Below, in pieces: positions 42,185 through 52,575 of a stretch of 64,000 bases of DNA (within the stretch, counting starts at the first letter, position 1; every line of letters starts with the position of its first letter). This DNA is from Anodontia alba (Eukaryota; Mollusca; Bivalvia; Lucinida; Lucinidae). The translations under genes and the position numbers were made by a program. Below the pieces are notes generated by a model, which made no database searches, was not told where the DNA came from, and worked only from the letters and a program-made list of their open reading frames with translations. The stretch covers positions 90,430,399 through 90,494,398 of the forward strand of contig OZ024828.1 in NCBI GenBank assembly GCA_964016985.1, in the 5' to 3' direction.

Positions 42185-42391
42185 TTTTATCCCTGCAGAC
42201 CAACACGGAAACTTTTGCAAACAGTGTAGATCCAGATGAGACGGCTCGTTACGAGCCGTCTCATCAGGATCTACAATGCTTGCCATTCTGTTTGTGATTT
42301 TTTTTTTATTTAAACCCTATTCGCAACAATGGACGTGTCCAAATTCAGAGAGAGAATAGTCCATTTCAGAAACTCCGGGTGTCAAGGTTAA
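42185..42391 (+). mobile_element. Family S element, complete
   Basis: The hairpin (42214-42276) has base GCAAACAGTGTAGATCCAGA and tip arms GAGACGGCTCGT and ACGAGCCGTCTC. The tail is CGCAACAATGGACGTGTCCA, ending GTGTCAAGGTTAA. Confidence 0.65.
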
Positions 42392-43199
42392 AAACGACAT
42401 GCAGCAATACATGTACTGTATCACATTATTTCCCTTTACCGTTAACTTTTATACAGACTAAAACCAGAAAGCAGATGTACCGCGGTATGTAAAATATCGC
42501 GTTGTGTTAAAAATGTACCGCGGTATGTGAAAAAAATGTACTGCTATTTGTGACAATGTGCAGAAAATCAGGGAAAATAGGTACTGCTGTCGACTGATTC
42601 GGTCAACAGCCGCTTTTTGCTTTTATCGACTGGTAGTTTCGGTGGACAGCACAAGGAGGCAAAATGACATAAAACAGAAGACATCGGACAAAAGACAGCG
42701 GATAACCATTCTGACTGGGAACATACGCGACGTGCGGTGAGAAAGGGGTGTTTCGGAGCATAGGGAAACAGTCAAGGCCAGGGTCAGCTGCATACGTAGG
42801 CATTCTGATGAGGATCTTTGTTACATTCTACAATGTCTAGTCATTTGCTGTGAAGATCCCATTATTTGTGAAATGGTATCCGTTATCTAGTTGTAATAGA
42901 GTAGTAGTAGCAGAAGTAGTAGAAGTAGTATGCAATGAGGACTGAGGAGTCACATTTTCGCCAGTTGATGAATCTTAGAAAAAAAAAACTGGTGGCTTTA
43001 ACACATAGATACCAATTTCTGCTGGGTAAAGTTGGTTTAGAAATGCAAGCACTGTGGGACTCGTAGTAATATATGGTACGGACAGCTATTGGAATAGCTA
43101 TTGTTATCAGAATCAAAACACTATAAATATCAGAACTTAACGTAAAACGCAGTTTTTTTTTCTTATTTCAAAGCTGACTTTTATAAAGATTAGCATGAA
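42392..43199. other. Mostly unassigned stretch
   Basis: ATGTACCGCGGTATGT occurs twice (about 42475 and 42514). A (GTA)n-like patch lies at 42895-42935. No coding signal. Confidence 0.4.
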
Positions 43200-43382
43200 A
43201 GGTTTAACGCACTGCATGCTGTGAAAAATTTCAGAAGACGACATTTTGAATTTTTTTTTTTTTTTTCCTCCAGAAAATACGCTTTCACGCAATTGTCAAT
43301 GTCTATTTACTGAAAAATAAATATAAGAAAACAATCGTTCATTAGGTCGTCTGCTGACTTAGCACAGAGAGTGGTAAAATTT
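43200..43382 (+). mobile_element. Family G element
   Basis: TTTAACGCACTGCATGCTGT, CAGAAGACGACATTTTG and GTCGTCTGCTGACTTAGCAC, ending AGAGTGGTAAAATTTAA. Confidence 0.55.
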
Positions 43383-43443
43383 AATCTGGCATAACGCGTG
43401 TAAAGGGGGCTCTGGAAAAGCAGATGTCGAAAAAAAAAATGAA

Positions 43444-43456
43444 ATTATTATTATTA

Positions 43457-43497
<41 letters not shown>
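43444..43497. repeat. (ATT)n microsatellite
   Basis: About 17 trinucleotide units with one TTG interruption. Confidence 0.95.
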
Positions 43498-43501
<4 letters not shown>

Positions 43502-43586
43502 AGCAAACATTTCTATGGTATTCCTTAGTGAAAACCTAAACATTCTTCAAGCTTCTTAGTCTGGAACCAGGCCCTAATACATCTGA

Positions 43587-43808
43587 TACGCAACGCCAGA
43601 AAAAGGTCCACATGCCAAAGGCGGACACCGAAGGCCTAAATCAGCATGTGCATTCGTGCAGGCTATAGGGCATTCATTGTCCGCTTACAGAATCGCTGAT
43701 TACAAACACTCAATATATGGACGAAAAGAGAAGCCAATAAAATCGGACTGCGCAGATGCGCAGGCTGATCTGGAACTTGTCTGTTCGCATATGGTATAAG
43801 GGCCCCTT
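43587..43808. mobile_element. Family T element
   Basis: GGACACCGAAGGCCTAAATC, GTGCATTCGTGCAGG and TCGGACTGCGCAGATGCGCA, ending TCTGTTCGCATATGGTATAA. Confidence 0.5.
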
Positions 43809-44448
43809 TTCTTAGGCTTAGACCCATCTGTATTTTCAATCACTGTCTATCCACAGAAGAATTATATCCGCATATTATGATAAAATACCTGAAAAGATGT
43901 GTGCATCCACCTTAATTGATATCTTTTAGTTTTTAACCGAAAATTAAACAAAATCCAGACTAAGACGTTGAGTAAGCGCACTGAATGATAAAGAACAGAT
44001 TAAATTCAGTCATAAGTTTGCTTATTTTACAGTATTTTGGAACATTTCAAGGCAAAATAGTGATTACTCTACGATGACAAATTACGAAAATAATTTCTGG
44101 GCGCCTGTGTGAGTTAGATCGGAGCTTTTCCGCCTGTGCGACTTAGATGAGGTACACGAAATACTCAAATTATGCGTCAAAACAACCCAATGCACACAAA
44201 ACATACCGATAACCTGATGCCACCGACTTCATTTCGATTACTTACGTTAAATAGGGACATAATCCTCCGACAGAGATAAATGGCAAGAAGCGCATTTTGG
44301 TTTAGCTCTTTGAACGCTCATTACATGCCCGGAATTACACATTATTTAGAAGCGCCAAAGATGACTTTCTAAGCTTTTTAAAAAGCTAATCTTGTTTTCA
44401 AAGCGCTTTGGTCAGACAATTCAACAGTCACGACCAAAAGAGTCCAAT
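43809..44448. other. Unassigned stretch
   Basis: GCGCCTGTGTGAGTTAGATC and CGCCTGTGCGACTTAGAT form a small imperfect direct repeat near 44,100-44,145. Nothing else. Confidence 0.35.
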
Positions 44449-44655
44449 GTAACGCTTAGCATGCTGGGTACAAATTTCAGCAGGCGACAGTCTGACTGAT
44501 TATTTTTCTTATTTTTGTAGAAAATAGGCTTTGATATTCCACGCAAATTGTCTTGTATGAAATGTCAAATCCTATTTTCTTGAAAAAAAAAAGAAGAAGA
44601 AACACATCATCAATTTGTTGTCTGTTAAATATTTGTCCATAGAGAGGTAAAGGTG
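44449..44655 (+). mobile_element. Family G element
   Basis: TAACGCTTAGCATGCTGGGT, TCAGCAGGCGACAGTC and TTGTTGTCTGTTAAATATTT, ending AGAGAGGTAAAGG. Confidence 0.55.
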
Positions 44656-44852
44656 AAAATGAAATAAACCTTGGTGGTCACCACCTGTCCCAATCGCTAC
44701 CAGATGTCCAATAAATCCAAATTCTGACTGTCGGCATGCGACTTCAAGTACTATTGTCAATAACAGATAACGTCAATATTTAGTGCCCATTCGAATTAAT
44801 GTCCCTACTTAGGAGAACCGCCGCTTTGTGTCCTTATAAGGCTACATGGGCT

Positions 44853-45112
44853 CATTACGAAAACATGCCTATTCAAATATAATGAATTTTACAACCAAAA
44901 AAGGAAAAAAAAATCAGATAAAAAATTCTTATATTTTTCACATTTCTGCTCAAAACATAGATTGTGGGTACTCGTTAGAACCGCCTCGGCTATGTTTTTG
45001 AGCAGAAATAAGTAAAATAATGTATACCCCTGTAAACCCCAGTTTTACTATATAAAAGTGGGGTTTAAGGGGGTTTAAGGGGGTCAAAATTATATAGGCG
45101 TGTTTCGTGATG
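44853..45112 (+). mobile_element. Family A, right stem arm deleted
   Basis: Termini intact. CGTTAGAACCGCCTCGG joins directly to CTATGTTTTTGAGCAG. GTTTAAGGGG is duplicated near the right end. Confidence 0.82.
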
Positions 45113-45167
45113 TAGGCCTCCAGGAGCAAATCCAAGAGGATTTATGAGAGGGTTCGAGTTTATTATA

Positions 45168-45310
45168 TTACCGTACATACTCTGCGTATTCGGACAGACA
45201 TGCCTGAGCAAACAGTGTAGACCCAGAACAGACGCCGCAGAACGCGACGTCTGATCAGTCTACACTGTATGCCACTCACTCAGCAATTTTACACACATTC
45301 ACAGGTAGAA
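45168..45310 (-). mobile_element. Family E element, partial
   Basis: TACCGTACATACTCTGCGTA, GAGCAAACAGTGTAGACCCA and tip GACGCCGCAGAACGCGACGTC. The far end is missing. Confidence 0.55.
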
Positions 45311-45508
45311 AAATGGACGTTGAAGAGATGTATATAAGGAAAAGTGTCCCAGAGTTATCAAATTTATCTAAAATTTCTCATGGAAATGTGGACATGAAAT
45401 TTTGAATCAAAGGGGTTCAGTCGAACTCCCTCTGAATCCTCCCCCTCCCCATCTACCCCCCACAAACCCCTCACCCCCACCTCAACTGACCTCAGTGTAT
45501 TTATGTTC

Positions 45509-46924
45509 AGAGCTGCGTTCAGTTAAGCGAAACGTTCGCGGTTACTCCCAAACTGGGGTACGGATAATTACCCACCCGGAAAATTACCCACATTTTCCAA
45601 TTTTTTTTTTTTTTTTTTTTTTTTTTCATTTTTGGATGATGAGAAAATAAATTTATGGTAAATTAATAAGTTGTATTAAGTCTTTAACCCTTTTCCATTT
45701 TTTTTTTTTTTTTTATTTAGTGTTATATTTTAAATATATTCGTATTCAGGATGACGCAAATACATAAAAATTCGAATTTACCCATTACATATAAAGACGA
45801 CATTTGTAGTCTGCTGTTTTGAAAATATTGAAATAAAAGGTGAAATTGCTCATAATTAGCAATATCACCTTTAGTTGGAAACTTGTCAGCTAAATTACTG
45901 CAAGAAATTAACAAATTTGCTCAGGTGGTTGTTTCTTCCGTTTGCTAACAATTTTCAAAATACGTCTGCTGCCATGTGTTTTGACATTTTTTCCCCATTT
46001 TGTCAACTCACGCATTCCCAATGAGATGGCGTAGATGAAATTGGAATAAAAACAGTGGACGAAATGAGAAATAGACGATTCACTTATTGCTATTTAAGAT
46101 TTATGAAACAAAAATCTATCAAAGGAAACTTACTTAAAAACTGCAAGGTCCATTATGAAAAAACAAAATCGATTTCAACCTTCCATCTTTGATACAAAGT
46201 TATTTATGATATATGAAAAAAAAAATCCAAGGAAACTTATTTAAAAACTGTAAGGTCATTTTTGAAAAAAACAAAAACAAAAACATTTCATCCTTTCATC
46301 TCTGATACAAAATTATTTTCAGATGAAACTCTGGAATAGATACAAAGTCATTTTACCAATAAAACAGGAATTAAATGAATGAAAAATATTATAAGACAAT
46401 TTACAGATCACTAATAAAACATTTAAGGACAGTTTTAACAAAATAGTTTCTGGTGGGTAATTGTCCGCTTTTAGGTTAAGAGAGGTGGGTAAATGTCCAG
46501 GTGGGTAATTGTCCCGTGGGTAATTGTCCGGGTAGGTAATTGTCCTACACTCTCCCAAACTATTGCAAACGTTCCGTTCAATTGTGACAGTGTTCGACGG
46601 ACGGTAGCGAGTATCCGCGCACTATATTCTCAAGCTGTCCTTTGGTACAGCCAAAATGGATGCCTATGATAAAGAATTTTTTGTATGTTTGTTCGTAACA
46701 AAAAATATGGAAATATTTATTGGTTTGATATTATAAAATCGATCCCTTGTAAAATTATAGATTATTGATATAACTTATTCGATCTAATATCATCTCGTCA
46801 AAGACAATAACGGCTACGCTCTCAGTTGAGGTCACAGTAGACGAGTTTACAATAACCGTTCAAACAATGCAAAATAGATTGAGAAAAAATAGCGCGGGGT
46901 TTTGCTTTATTGAACGCAGCCCTG
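45509..46924. mobile_element. Outer inverted-repeat element hosting a Mutator-like insertion
   Basis: The left end CAGAGCTGCGTTCAGTTAAG and the complement of the right end GCTTTATTGAACGCAGCCCTG are inverted repeats. CAG/CTG ends suggest hAT, but no 8-bp duplication is seen. No coding domain. Confidence 0.45.
45555..46552. mobile_element. Mutator-like non-autonomous element
   Basis: A 9-bp duplication TCCCAAACT flanks it (45546-45554 and 46553-46561). The left end GGGGTACGGATAATTACC pairs with the right end complement GAGTGTAGGACAATTACC. GGGTAATTGTCC-type motifs are repeated near the right end (46455-46545) and twice at the left. The interior has a roughly 112-bp tandem duplication (about 46096-46320, AAGGAAACTTAYTTAAAAAC) and poly(T) tracts at 45601-45626 and 45700-45716. 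No transposase. A 9-bp duplication and subterminal repeats fit Mutator-type elements. Confidence 0.6.
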
Positions 46925-47078
46925 GGCCTGTCCATCCATGGTTTCATCAGGGCCTTGCCGTTCCACAACACTGTGACATTCAACAGTATCCAAGGATTAT
47001 ATAACTGGCCAGCGAATATCCTGATCAAACTGCGCAGACACACAGACACTCAGGTTAACGTCTTTGCAGTTCAAAAGC

Positions 47079-47350
47079 CATCACGAAAACATACCTATAT
47101 AATTCTGAACCCCTTAAACCCCATTTTTATATAAACTGGGATTTACAGTATACATTATTTTTCTTATTTCTGCTCAAAAACATAGATTGTAGGTACTCGA
47201 TAGAACCGCCTCGCTGAGGCGGTTCTAACGAGTACCCACAATCTATGTTTTGAGCAGAAATAGGAAAAATATCAGAATTTTTTATCTGAAAAATTTCAGT
47301 TTTTGGTGGTGAAATTTTCAATATATTTGAATAGGAGTGTTTTCGTAATG
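47079..47350 (-). mobile_element. Family A element
   Basis: Ends CATCACGAAAACATACC and GGAGTGTTTTCGTAATG. The core is near perfect; GTACTCGATAGAACC on the left arm is unpaired at one base. Confidence 0.85.
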
Positions 47351-47486
47351 GACCTTCTTCTCACACTTCAGCTAAGATATGTAGATTTCAGTCTCTAAGG
47401 ATATTAAGCACTTTGTACCATTTATCGAAAGAAAGAGACAGTCCCCTATGATTTTAATCACTCGTTTTTACAAATTTCTCAATGTA

Positions 47487-47720
47487 AGCCGCAACTGAAA
47501 AAAACGTACATTCTGCCATGTGCGCCCAAGGGAGACTCAAATTAGCCTGCGCATGCGCGCAAACTGATCAGAGTCTTCGTTGTTCGCATGAAGAAACTTT
47601 GCATCGGGTAGCCAAAAGGCACCCAGTTAAGATTCTGATCAGACTACGCGAGTGCGCAAGCTGGCCTGAATCTTCGTTGGGCGCACATGTCCGAAGGTAT
47701 GTTTTCCGACGTTTCCGCTC
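47487..47720 (+). mobile_element. Family F element
   Basis: AGCCGCAACTGAAAAAAACG, GCCTGCGCATGCGCGCAAAC and GATCAGACTACGCGAGTGCG, ending GTTTTCCGACGTTTCCGCTC. Confidence 0.65.
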
Positions 47721-47737
47721 ATCTGTTTCTGACATTC

Positions 47738-47987
47738 CATTACGAAAACATGCCTATTCAAACATACTGAAAATTTTACCACCAAAAAATGAAAATTTCC
47801 ATATAAAAAATCTGATATTTTTTTATATTTCTGCTCTAAACACAGATTGTGGGTACTCGTTAGAACCGCCCCGGCATGTTTTAGAGCAGAAATAAGAAAA
47901 ATAATGTATAACCCTGTAAACCACAGTTTTACTTTATGAAAGTGGGGTTTAAGGGAGTCTACATTACACAGGCATGTCTTTGGGATG
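47738..47987 (+). mobile_element. Family A, right stem arm deleted
   Basis: GTTAGAACCGCCCCGG joins CATGTTTTAGAGCAGAAAT. The right terminus is degraded to GCATGTCTTTGGGATG. Confidence 0.8.
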
Positions 47988-48688
47988 CAATGGCACCGTT
48001 AGTCATCACTGTAGAGGCCAAAACTTGGAAAATTGTACCGAAACGCGTTTTTTTTTTATTTATTTATTTAACGTAGTACATATACATGTACATTGAAATA
48101 AGGCAAATATGTTATAAATCATTTTAGTCAAATTTGTCCTTTATTTTCACATATAGAAGGCAGAGGGAAATTTGTTGTTAGCCAATGTGATGTTCTAATT
48201 TCTCTTTACGGATGCAAATATGTGACACTGTGTTTTGCGTTAGGCTGTTTTGAGTTCTGTGTTTGGAACGTGTGACTTCCGTGTTTTGACATTCATATTT
48301 GAGTTTTCGCTTTTGTGTTCTTTGTTACCTTTTGTCATGTACATTTTGCCTTTCTAAAGGGTGCGATAAAGGACATAAAAGAAAGGTGGGACAGGGAAAA
48401 AATCGCTTGCTAATTTTCCGCTTTTTACATGCAGCACTATAAGACCACCTGTAGCTTTTACGGTAAAGTCAATGGTCATGGGTTGCCAGTCTACTGGCCG
48501 TTACGTTTAAAAGCGAAATACGGAACTCTTAACTTAACACAAAACATCCTTACACAAAACACAAAGTCACATATAGACTTCCGTACAAGAGAGAAATTTG
48601 TTATTACTCAATGTGATTTTGTAATCTTTTATTAACTCGATTTTATGTATACGATAGAAGATTATGTTCAACGCTTAGCATATATTTT
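47988..48688. other. Mostly unassigned, with an imperfect direct repeat
   Basis: GAGGGAAATTTGTTGTTAGC, CAATGTGATGTTCTAAT (48168) is echoed by GAGAGAAATTTGTTATTACT, CAATGTGATTTTGTAAT (48589), about 420 bp apart. A CTTTTTACATGCAGC segment lies between. I could not assign a class. Confidence 0.35.
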
Positions 48689-48966
48689 CATTACGAAAAC
48701 ACGCCTATCCAAATACACAGAAAATTTTACCACCAAAAAATGGCAATTTTTCAGATAAGAAATTCTAATATTTTTCATATTTCTGCTCAAAACATAGATT
48801 GTGGGTACTCGTTAGAACCGCCTCGACGAGGCGGTTCTAACGAGTACCCACAATCTATTTTTTGAGCAGAAATAACAAAATAATGTATACCCCTGTAAAT
48901 CCCAGTTTTACTATATGAAAGTGGGGTTTAAGGGGGTCAAAATTATATAGGTATGTTTTCGTGATG
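48689..48966 (+). mobile_element. Family A element, complete
   Basis: Ends CATTACGAAAACACGCC and GGTATGTTTTCGTGATG; tip GCCTCGACGAGGC. An A-rich tract (48978-49024) follows. Confidence 0.85.
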
Positions 48967-49064
48967 GAAAGAATTTAGAAAAAAAAACAAAAAAAAAAAA
49001 AAAAAAACAACAAAAAAAACAACAACACAGAAATCCTGCCATGTTGCGTTTAACAATTAGGGAG

Positions 49065-49238
49065 CTGTTTTCAATCAAAAGCGTTCATATTTTTTTTATT
49101 CCTCCACGATAACATATGTTTTGGTACTCATTAGAAGCGCCTCGGCGAGGCGCTTCAAATGAGTACCCAAAACATGCTATTTTCGTAGAGGAATAAGACG
49201 AAACATTTATCTGATTACCGATCTTTTCTGGAGCTAAG
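49065..49238 (+). mobile_element. Family B element with two paired stem changes
   Basis: Left ATTCCTCCACG against right GTAGAGGAATAAG (the T-to-C and A-to-G pair); left TGTTTTGGTACTC against right GAGTACCCAAAACA. Confidence 0.8.
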
Positions 49239-49517
49239 AATTTGTGATTCTAAATTGTTCCGCGAGGTTCCAAATTCACTTGTCTGATTTTTACAGTTAC
49301 GTCAGCGCACGTGATCTGGAAAAGCTAATCCACTTCAAACACTTCTGAAAGACTTCTTTTTATTAAGTTCTCTAATGACTCTGCATGTAAAATCCATGTT
49401 TTTAAAATAAACTATTTACATTTCTCAAATATTTTCAGCCTCATTTTGTGCTGAGTAAAACCAATCTTAACGAAATGTCTGCTTTTGAAGTTGTCATTCA
49501 GAAGTTACTTATCTCTT

Positions 49518-49740
49518 AACGCTTAGCATGCTAGGTTTGTTATATTTTTCTTATGTTTCCTAGAAAATAGTCTATTTTCCGAGAAAAGATGAAAAATATC
49601 GTCAATTTATCATCCGCTGAATTTGTCCAGAGACCGCTAAAGGTTGAATCTTTCGACGCCAACAGCAATGTTAAGATTTTCGCAACAACGTAGATCCAGA
49701 AGAATGAACCGTCTCATCAAGGGCTACCCCTTTTGGCATT
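49518..49740 (+). mobile_element. Family G with deleted centre, then family S fragment
   Basis: TTAACGCTTAGCATGCTAGG to GAGACCGCTAAAGGTTGAA (G, no central palindrome). CGCAACAACGTAGATCCAGA and AACCGTCTCATCAAGGGC (S) follow. Confidence 0.5.
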
Positions 49741-49894
49741 CGTTTTTTTTATTTATTTATTTATTATTTTTTTTATTATTTTTTTTTTTTTGCAGTCATA
49801 TTTTATTTCCAATACATGTATACCGTTTGCTAAAACTTTGCAGATGACAATATTTTGTCGTCTAAAATTTGGTACAAAATGTTAAACCCTGTAC

Positions 49895-50030
49895 TTTGTC
49901 CCCTTGGAAGCGAATTATTTCCAAATAGAGTAGATCCCTTTTCTGAAGGGGACTGGAGTTCAGGAAAGAAAACAGGAAGTCACATAACTGTCTTTCTTGT
50001 AAATAATGTCTGACAGTGTACAAAGTACAT
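49895..50030 (+). mobile_element. Family H, right half
   Basis: GTCCCCTTGGAAGCGAATTA, TTTCCAAATAGAGTAGATCC and GGGGACTGGAGTTCAGGAAA; the left arm is missing. Confidence 0.5.
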
Positions 50031-50049
50031 CCAGTCTTCTAAAGATCTA

Positions 50050-50073
50050 CTGATGAGGCCTAGCTGGTCGAAA
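50050..50073 (+). ncRNA. Hammerhead-ribozyme-like core (candidate)
   Basis: CTGATGA (50050-50056), GGCC, loop TAGCT, GGTC, then GAAA (50070-50073). This is the conserved hammerhead arrangement with a 4-bp stem II (one G-U pair). Stem I and stem III pairing around it is not convincing: CTAGCTAG follows, then AATC. A tRNA-like TTAGTTCGATTCTCC sits 60 bases downstream. It may be a decayed retroelement-associated ribozyme or a coincidence. Confidence 0.3.
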
Positions 50074-50258
50074 CTAGCTAGAATCGACAAACTTTGTATC
50101 AACGGTTTAGTTCGATTCTCCCTGGAAATCAGGGTACCAATTCTGCACTTTAGCCAAATTTTGGTTCTAATACAGTCTCTTTGAGTGAGATGTTTTCTAA
50201 TATGTTCGTTTTGTTTTCAAATTATTTCTGTTCTTGTAACAACCCACCCATAAATCTA

Positions 50259-50528
50259 CAGTAAAACTGCAATGACTCGAACATCGGTGACTCGTTTACC
50301 ATGGCTGAGTCGAATTAGTTTTTGAGTCCCTATAAAATTCTCAAGAAAACAAATATTAAGGGATATTAACTCAACATACTATCATTTTATAGAAGATCGA
50401 AAAGACATCACTAAAGTATCCCATTTGCCTCTTGACCTGACGCTATGACCCTCAGTGGCTCAAACTACCCATGTCTAGAACAAATTTACAATGATGTCCA
50501 AAAAGTTCGAGTCACTGAAGTTCGATTG
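50259..50528 (+). mobile_element. Family C pogo-like element, hairpin lost
   Basis: TA, CAGTAAAACTGCAATGACTC to GAGTCACTGAAGTTCGATTG, TA. The central palindrome is reduced to AACTCAACATACTATC. Confidence 0.7.
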
Positions 50529-51171
50529 TATATTCGACCGTTATCGGTCCGACAAAAATCCTTTTGGGTCGATTACGGTCCAATATACATATTTAAGTAA
50601 AAGGTTACCTGGGAAGGCCTCGATTTAGATTCGGATGAATAAAATTACCAAATACAACTAGATTCTGGTTTGACGTAATGCCCTGTTTTGATTCATTATC
50701 TCCCACCAGGAAGTCAAAACATTGTTACCGAAAGTATAGCAAAATTTACATAGCTTAAATACGGTCAATGATTATTGTTAATGAATGGTAAACATCGGCT
50801 AATTCAATGCAGTTCGTATACTGGGCCGCGCCGCGCCGCGCGAAAGTGTGTTTTCGGGAATATGGGGACAGCGAAGGCCCAGCAGATCAACTGGAAAATA
50901 AACACTTTTCATGTCACTTCGTTCGTTCTTTAGTACATTAAAACTGGTTACGCGCGAGGAGAAAGAATGATATATTTTAAGAAAATCATTGCTCTATTCA
51001 TCTCAGTCAGACGGTAGCAGATAACAATGCTTTCTTTATCTCTACCCACTTGACAAACTCGAATTGCGCAGCATCTGACACACGAACCGATTTCATGACA
51101 GCATCTAAAACATTGATCCCAGGTGACCTGCTTGTCAGACGCTCCATGGACCGTTATACATACTAACACTA
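50529..51171. other. Mostly unassigned stretch
   Basis: A GCCGC run (GCCGCGCCGCGCCGCGC, about 50824-50842) and a weak T-like GACAGCGAAGGCCCAGCAGA. No gene signal. Confidence 0.35.
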
Positions 51172-51369
51172 TTACTCTTTGAAGCGCGAATCACAACTGC
51201 AGCAGACGACAGTTTTGATATCTTTCAGAGAAAACAAGTCTTGACATTTCATATGAATCGCATGTCAACCAGACGTTTCACATGAAAAGTCAAGACTTTT
51301 TTTCTCTGACAAATAAAAAACAAAATAATGTCGTCTGCTACAAATTTTGCTTGGCGCTTTAAAGGTTAA
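51172..51369. mobile_element. Family G element
   Basis: CTCTTTGAAGCGCGAATCAC, GCAGCAGACGACAGTTTTG, ATGTCGTCTGCTACAAATTT, ending TTGGCGCTTTAAAGGTTAA. Confidence 0.6.
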
Positions 51370-51537
51370 TATTTTCTCCCAGTCTAATGCTTGGTGGCAG
51401 TACAAAAATGCTAATTTGTTTAGCAAGCATTTACTGGTAAGATGTATGTGTGTGATGTTGATATGTTGTATCCCATCCAGAATCTGAAACACTAACATCT
51501 CCGTATTCTGTCTTCAGCCTAGGTGTACAATGTAGTG

Positions 51538-52101
51538 CAATTATCCCCACGCTTTTTAGAAAAAGCGTCGGGGATATTGTTATCGCCTCCGTCCGTCTGT
51601 CCGTCCGTCCGTCTGTCCGTTATGTTACTCCTCCCAAACCGCTGGACAGAATCCAACCAAATTTGGTGAGTGGCTTGCTTACACAAGTGGGGCGTGCAAG
51701 AGCACGTTTATTTTTGGCCCCGCCCCCAGGGGCCCTGGGGAGGGGTCAAAAGGTCAAATATTAACAATTTCAAATTTCAAAGTCAATTTTAAAGATTTTT
51801 ATGCGAAAATGTGCACATATACTCAGTAGTGATAGATGTAAAACATATTGAACGGGATTTACTTTGTGACCCCAGGAACACCCTTTGGGGTGGGACTTGG
51901 GGGGTGGGGCGGGGTCAAAAATTAAGTTTCTCACAACATGGTCATGTGGCACATCAAATTGAAGGGAATGATGAGTAGAATAACATACAAGTAGAATTTT
52001 GCCTGGTTGCTTAAAACTATGTTGTGTGGTACAAGGGCAATTTCTGCCAGAAGCGTGGGGATTTGCGATGGCGTGCCATCGACTGCCCGATCTAGTTTTA
52101 A
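51538..52101 (+). mobile_element. Family N element
   Basis: It starts with a small hairpin ATCCCCACGCTTTTTAG and its complement. A (CCGT/CTGT)n patch (GTCCGTCCGTCTGTCCG) and GAGTGGCTTGCTTACACAAG follow. It ends ATTTGCGATGGCGTGCCATC, GACTGCCCGATC. The class is unknown; a shorter inverted copy lies at 22.95 kb. Confidence 0.65.
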
Positions 52102-52129
52102 TCTGTTATGTCCCTTAGTTTAATCAAAG

Positions 52130-52575
52130 TACTGAGATTGCTGACTGGCAAAGTTGCCTGAAATTCTACAAGCCTCTAGAACGGATTTGGGATTTACGCT
52201 GAAATTAAGGTCCTTTTCGATACCAGATAGCCTCTTTTCGGCCCTTTTCGGTCGAAAAGGCTCTTTTCGGTCTTTAGTAAGACCGCGCTCTATATTTGGC
52301 GCGTTTTACTGGAGTATTCGTCCGCCGACATTGTACTTAATATTTCAGATTAAAATATTATTTCTTAAAAAAAATGAAGTTTCTTTGCTTTTGTTTGTGT
52401 ATTCACTATATATAAGCATCAGAGCATAAGGCTACTATGTTTGAATGTAGAATTTAACGTTATCAGAGTAGCGGACTATGTGATAGCGGGTAGTTATCGG
52501 GCTGGTAGTAAGAGGGGAAACTGACTGTCGAAATGTGGTATGTTAAATCTGGTAGCGGTTAGGCAACTCCAACAA
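52130..52575 (+). mobile_element. Family P copy 2, uninterrupted
   Basis: It contains the counterparts of all three sites that carry insertions in copies 1 and 3: TTGTACTTAATATTTCAG, GTAGTTATCGGGCTGG and GTTAAATCTGGTAGCGG. No terminal repeats or coding domain were recognised. Confidence 0.6.
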
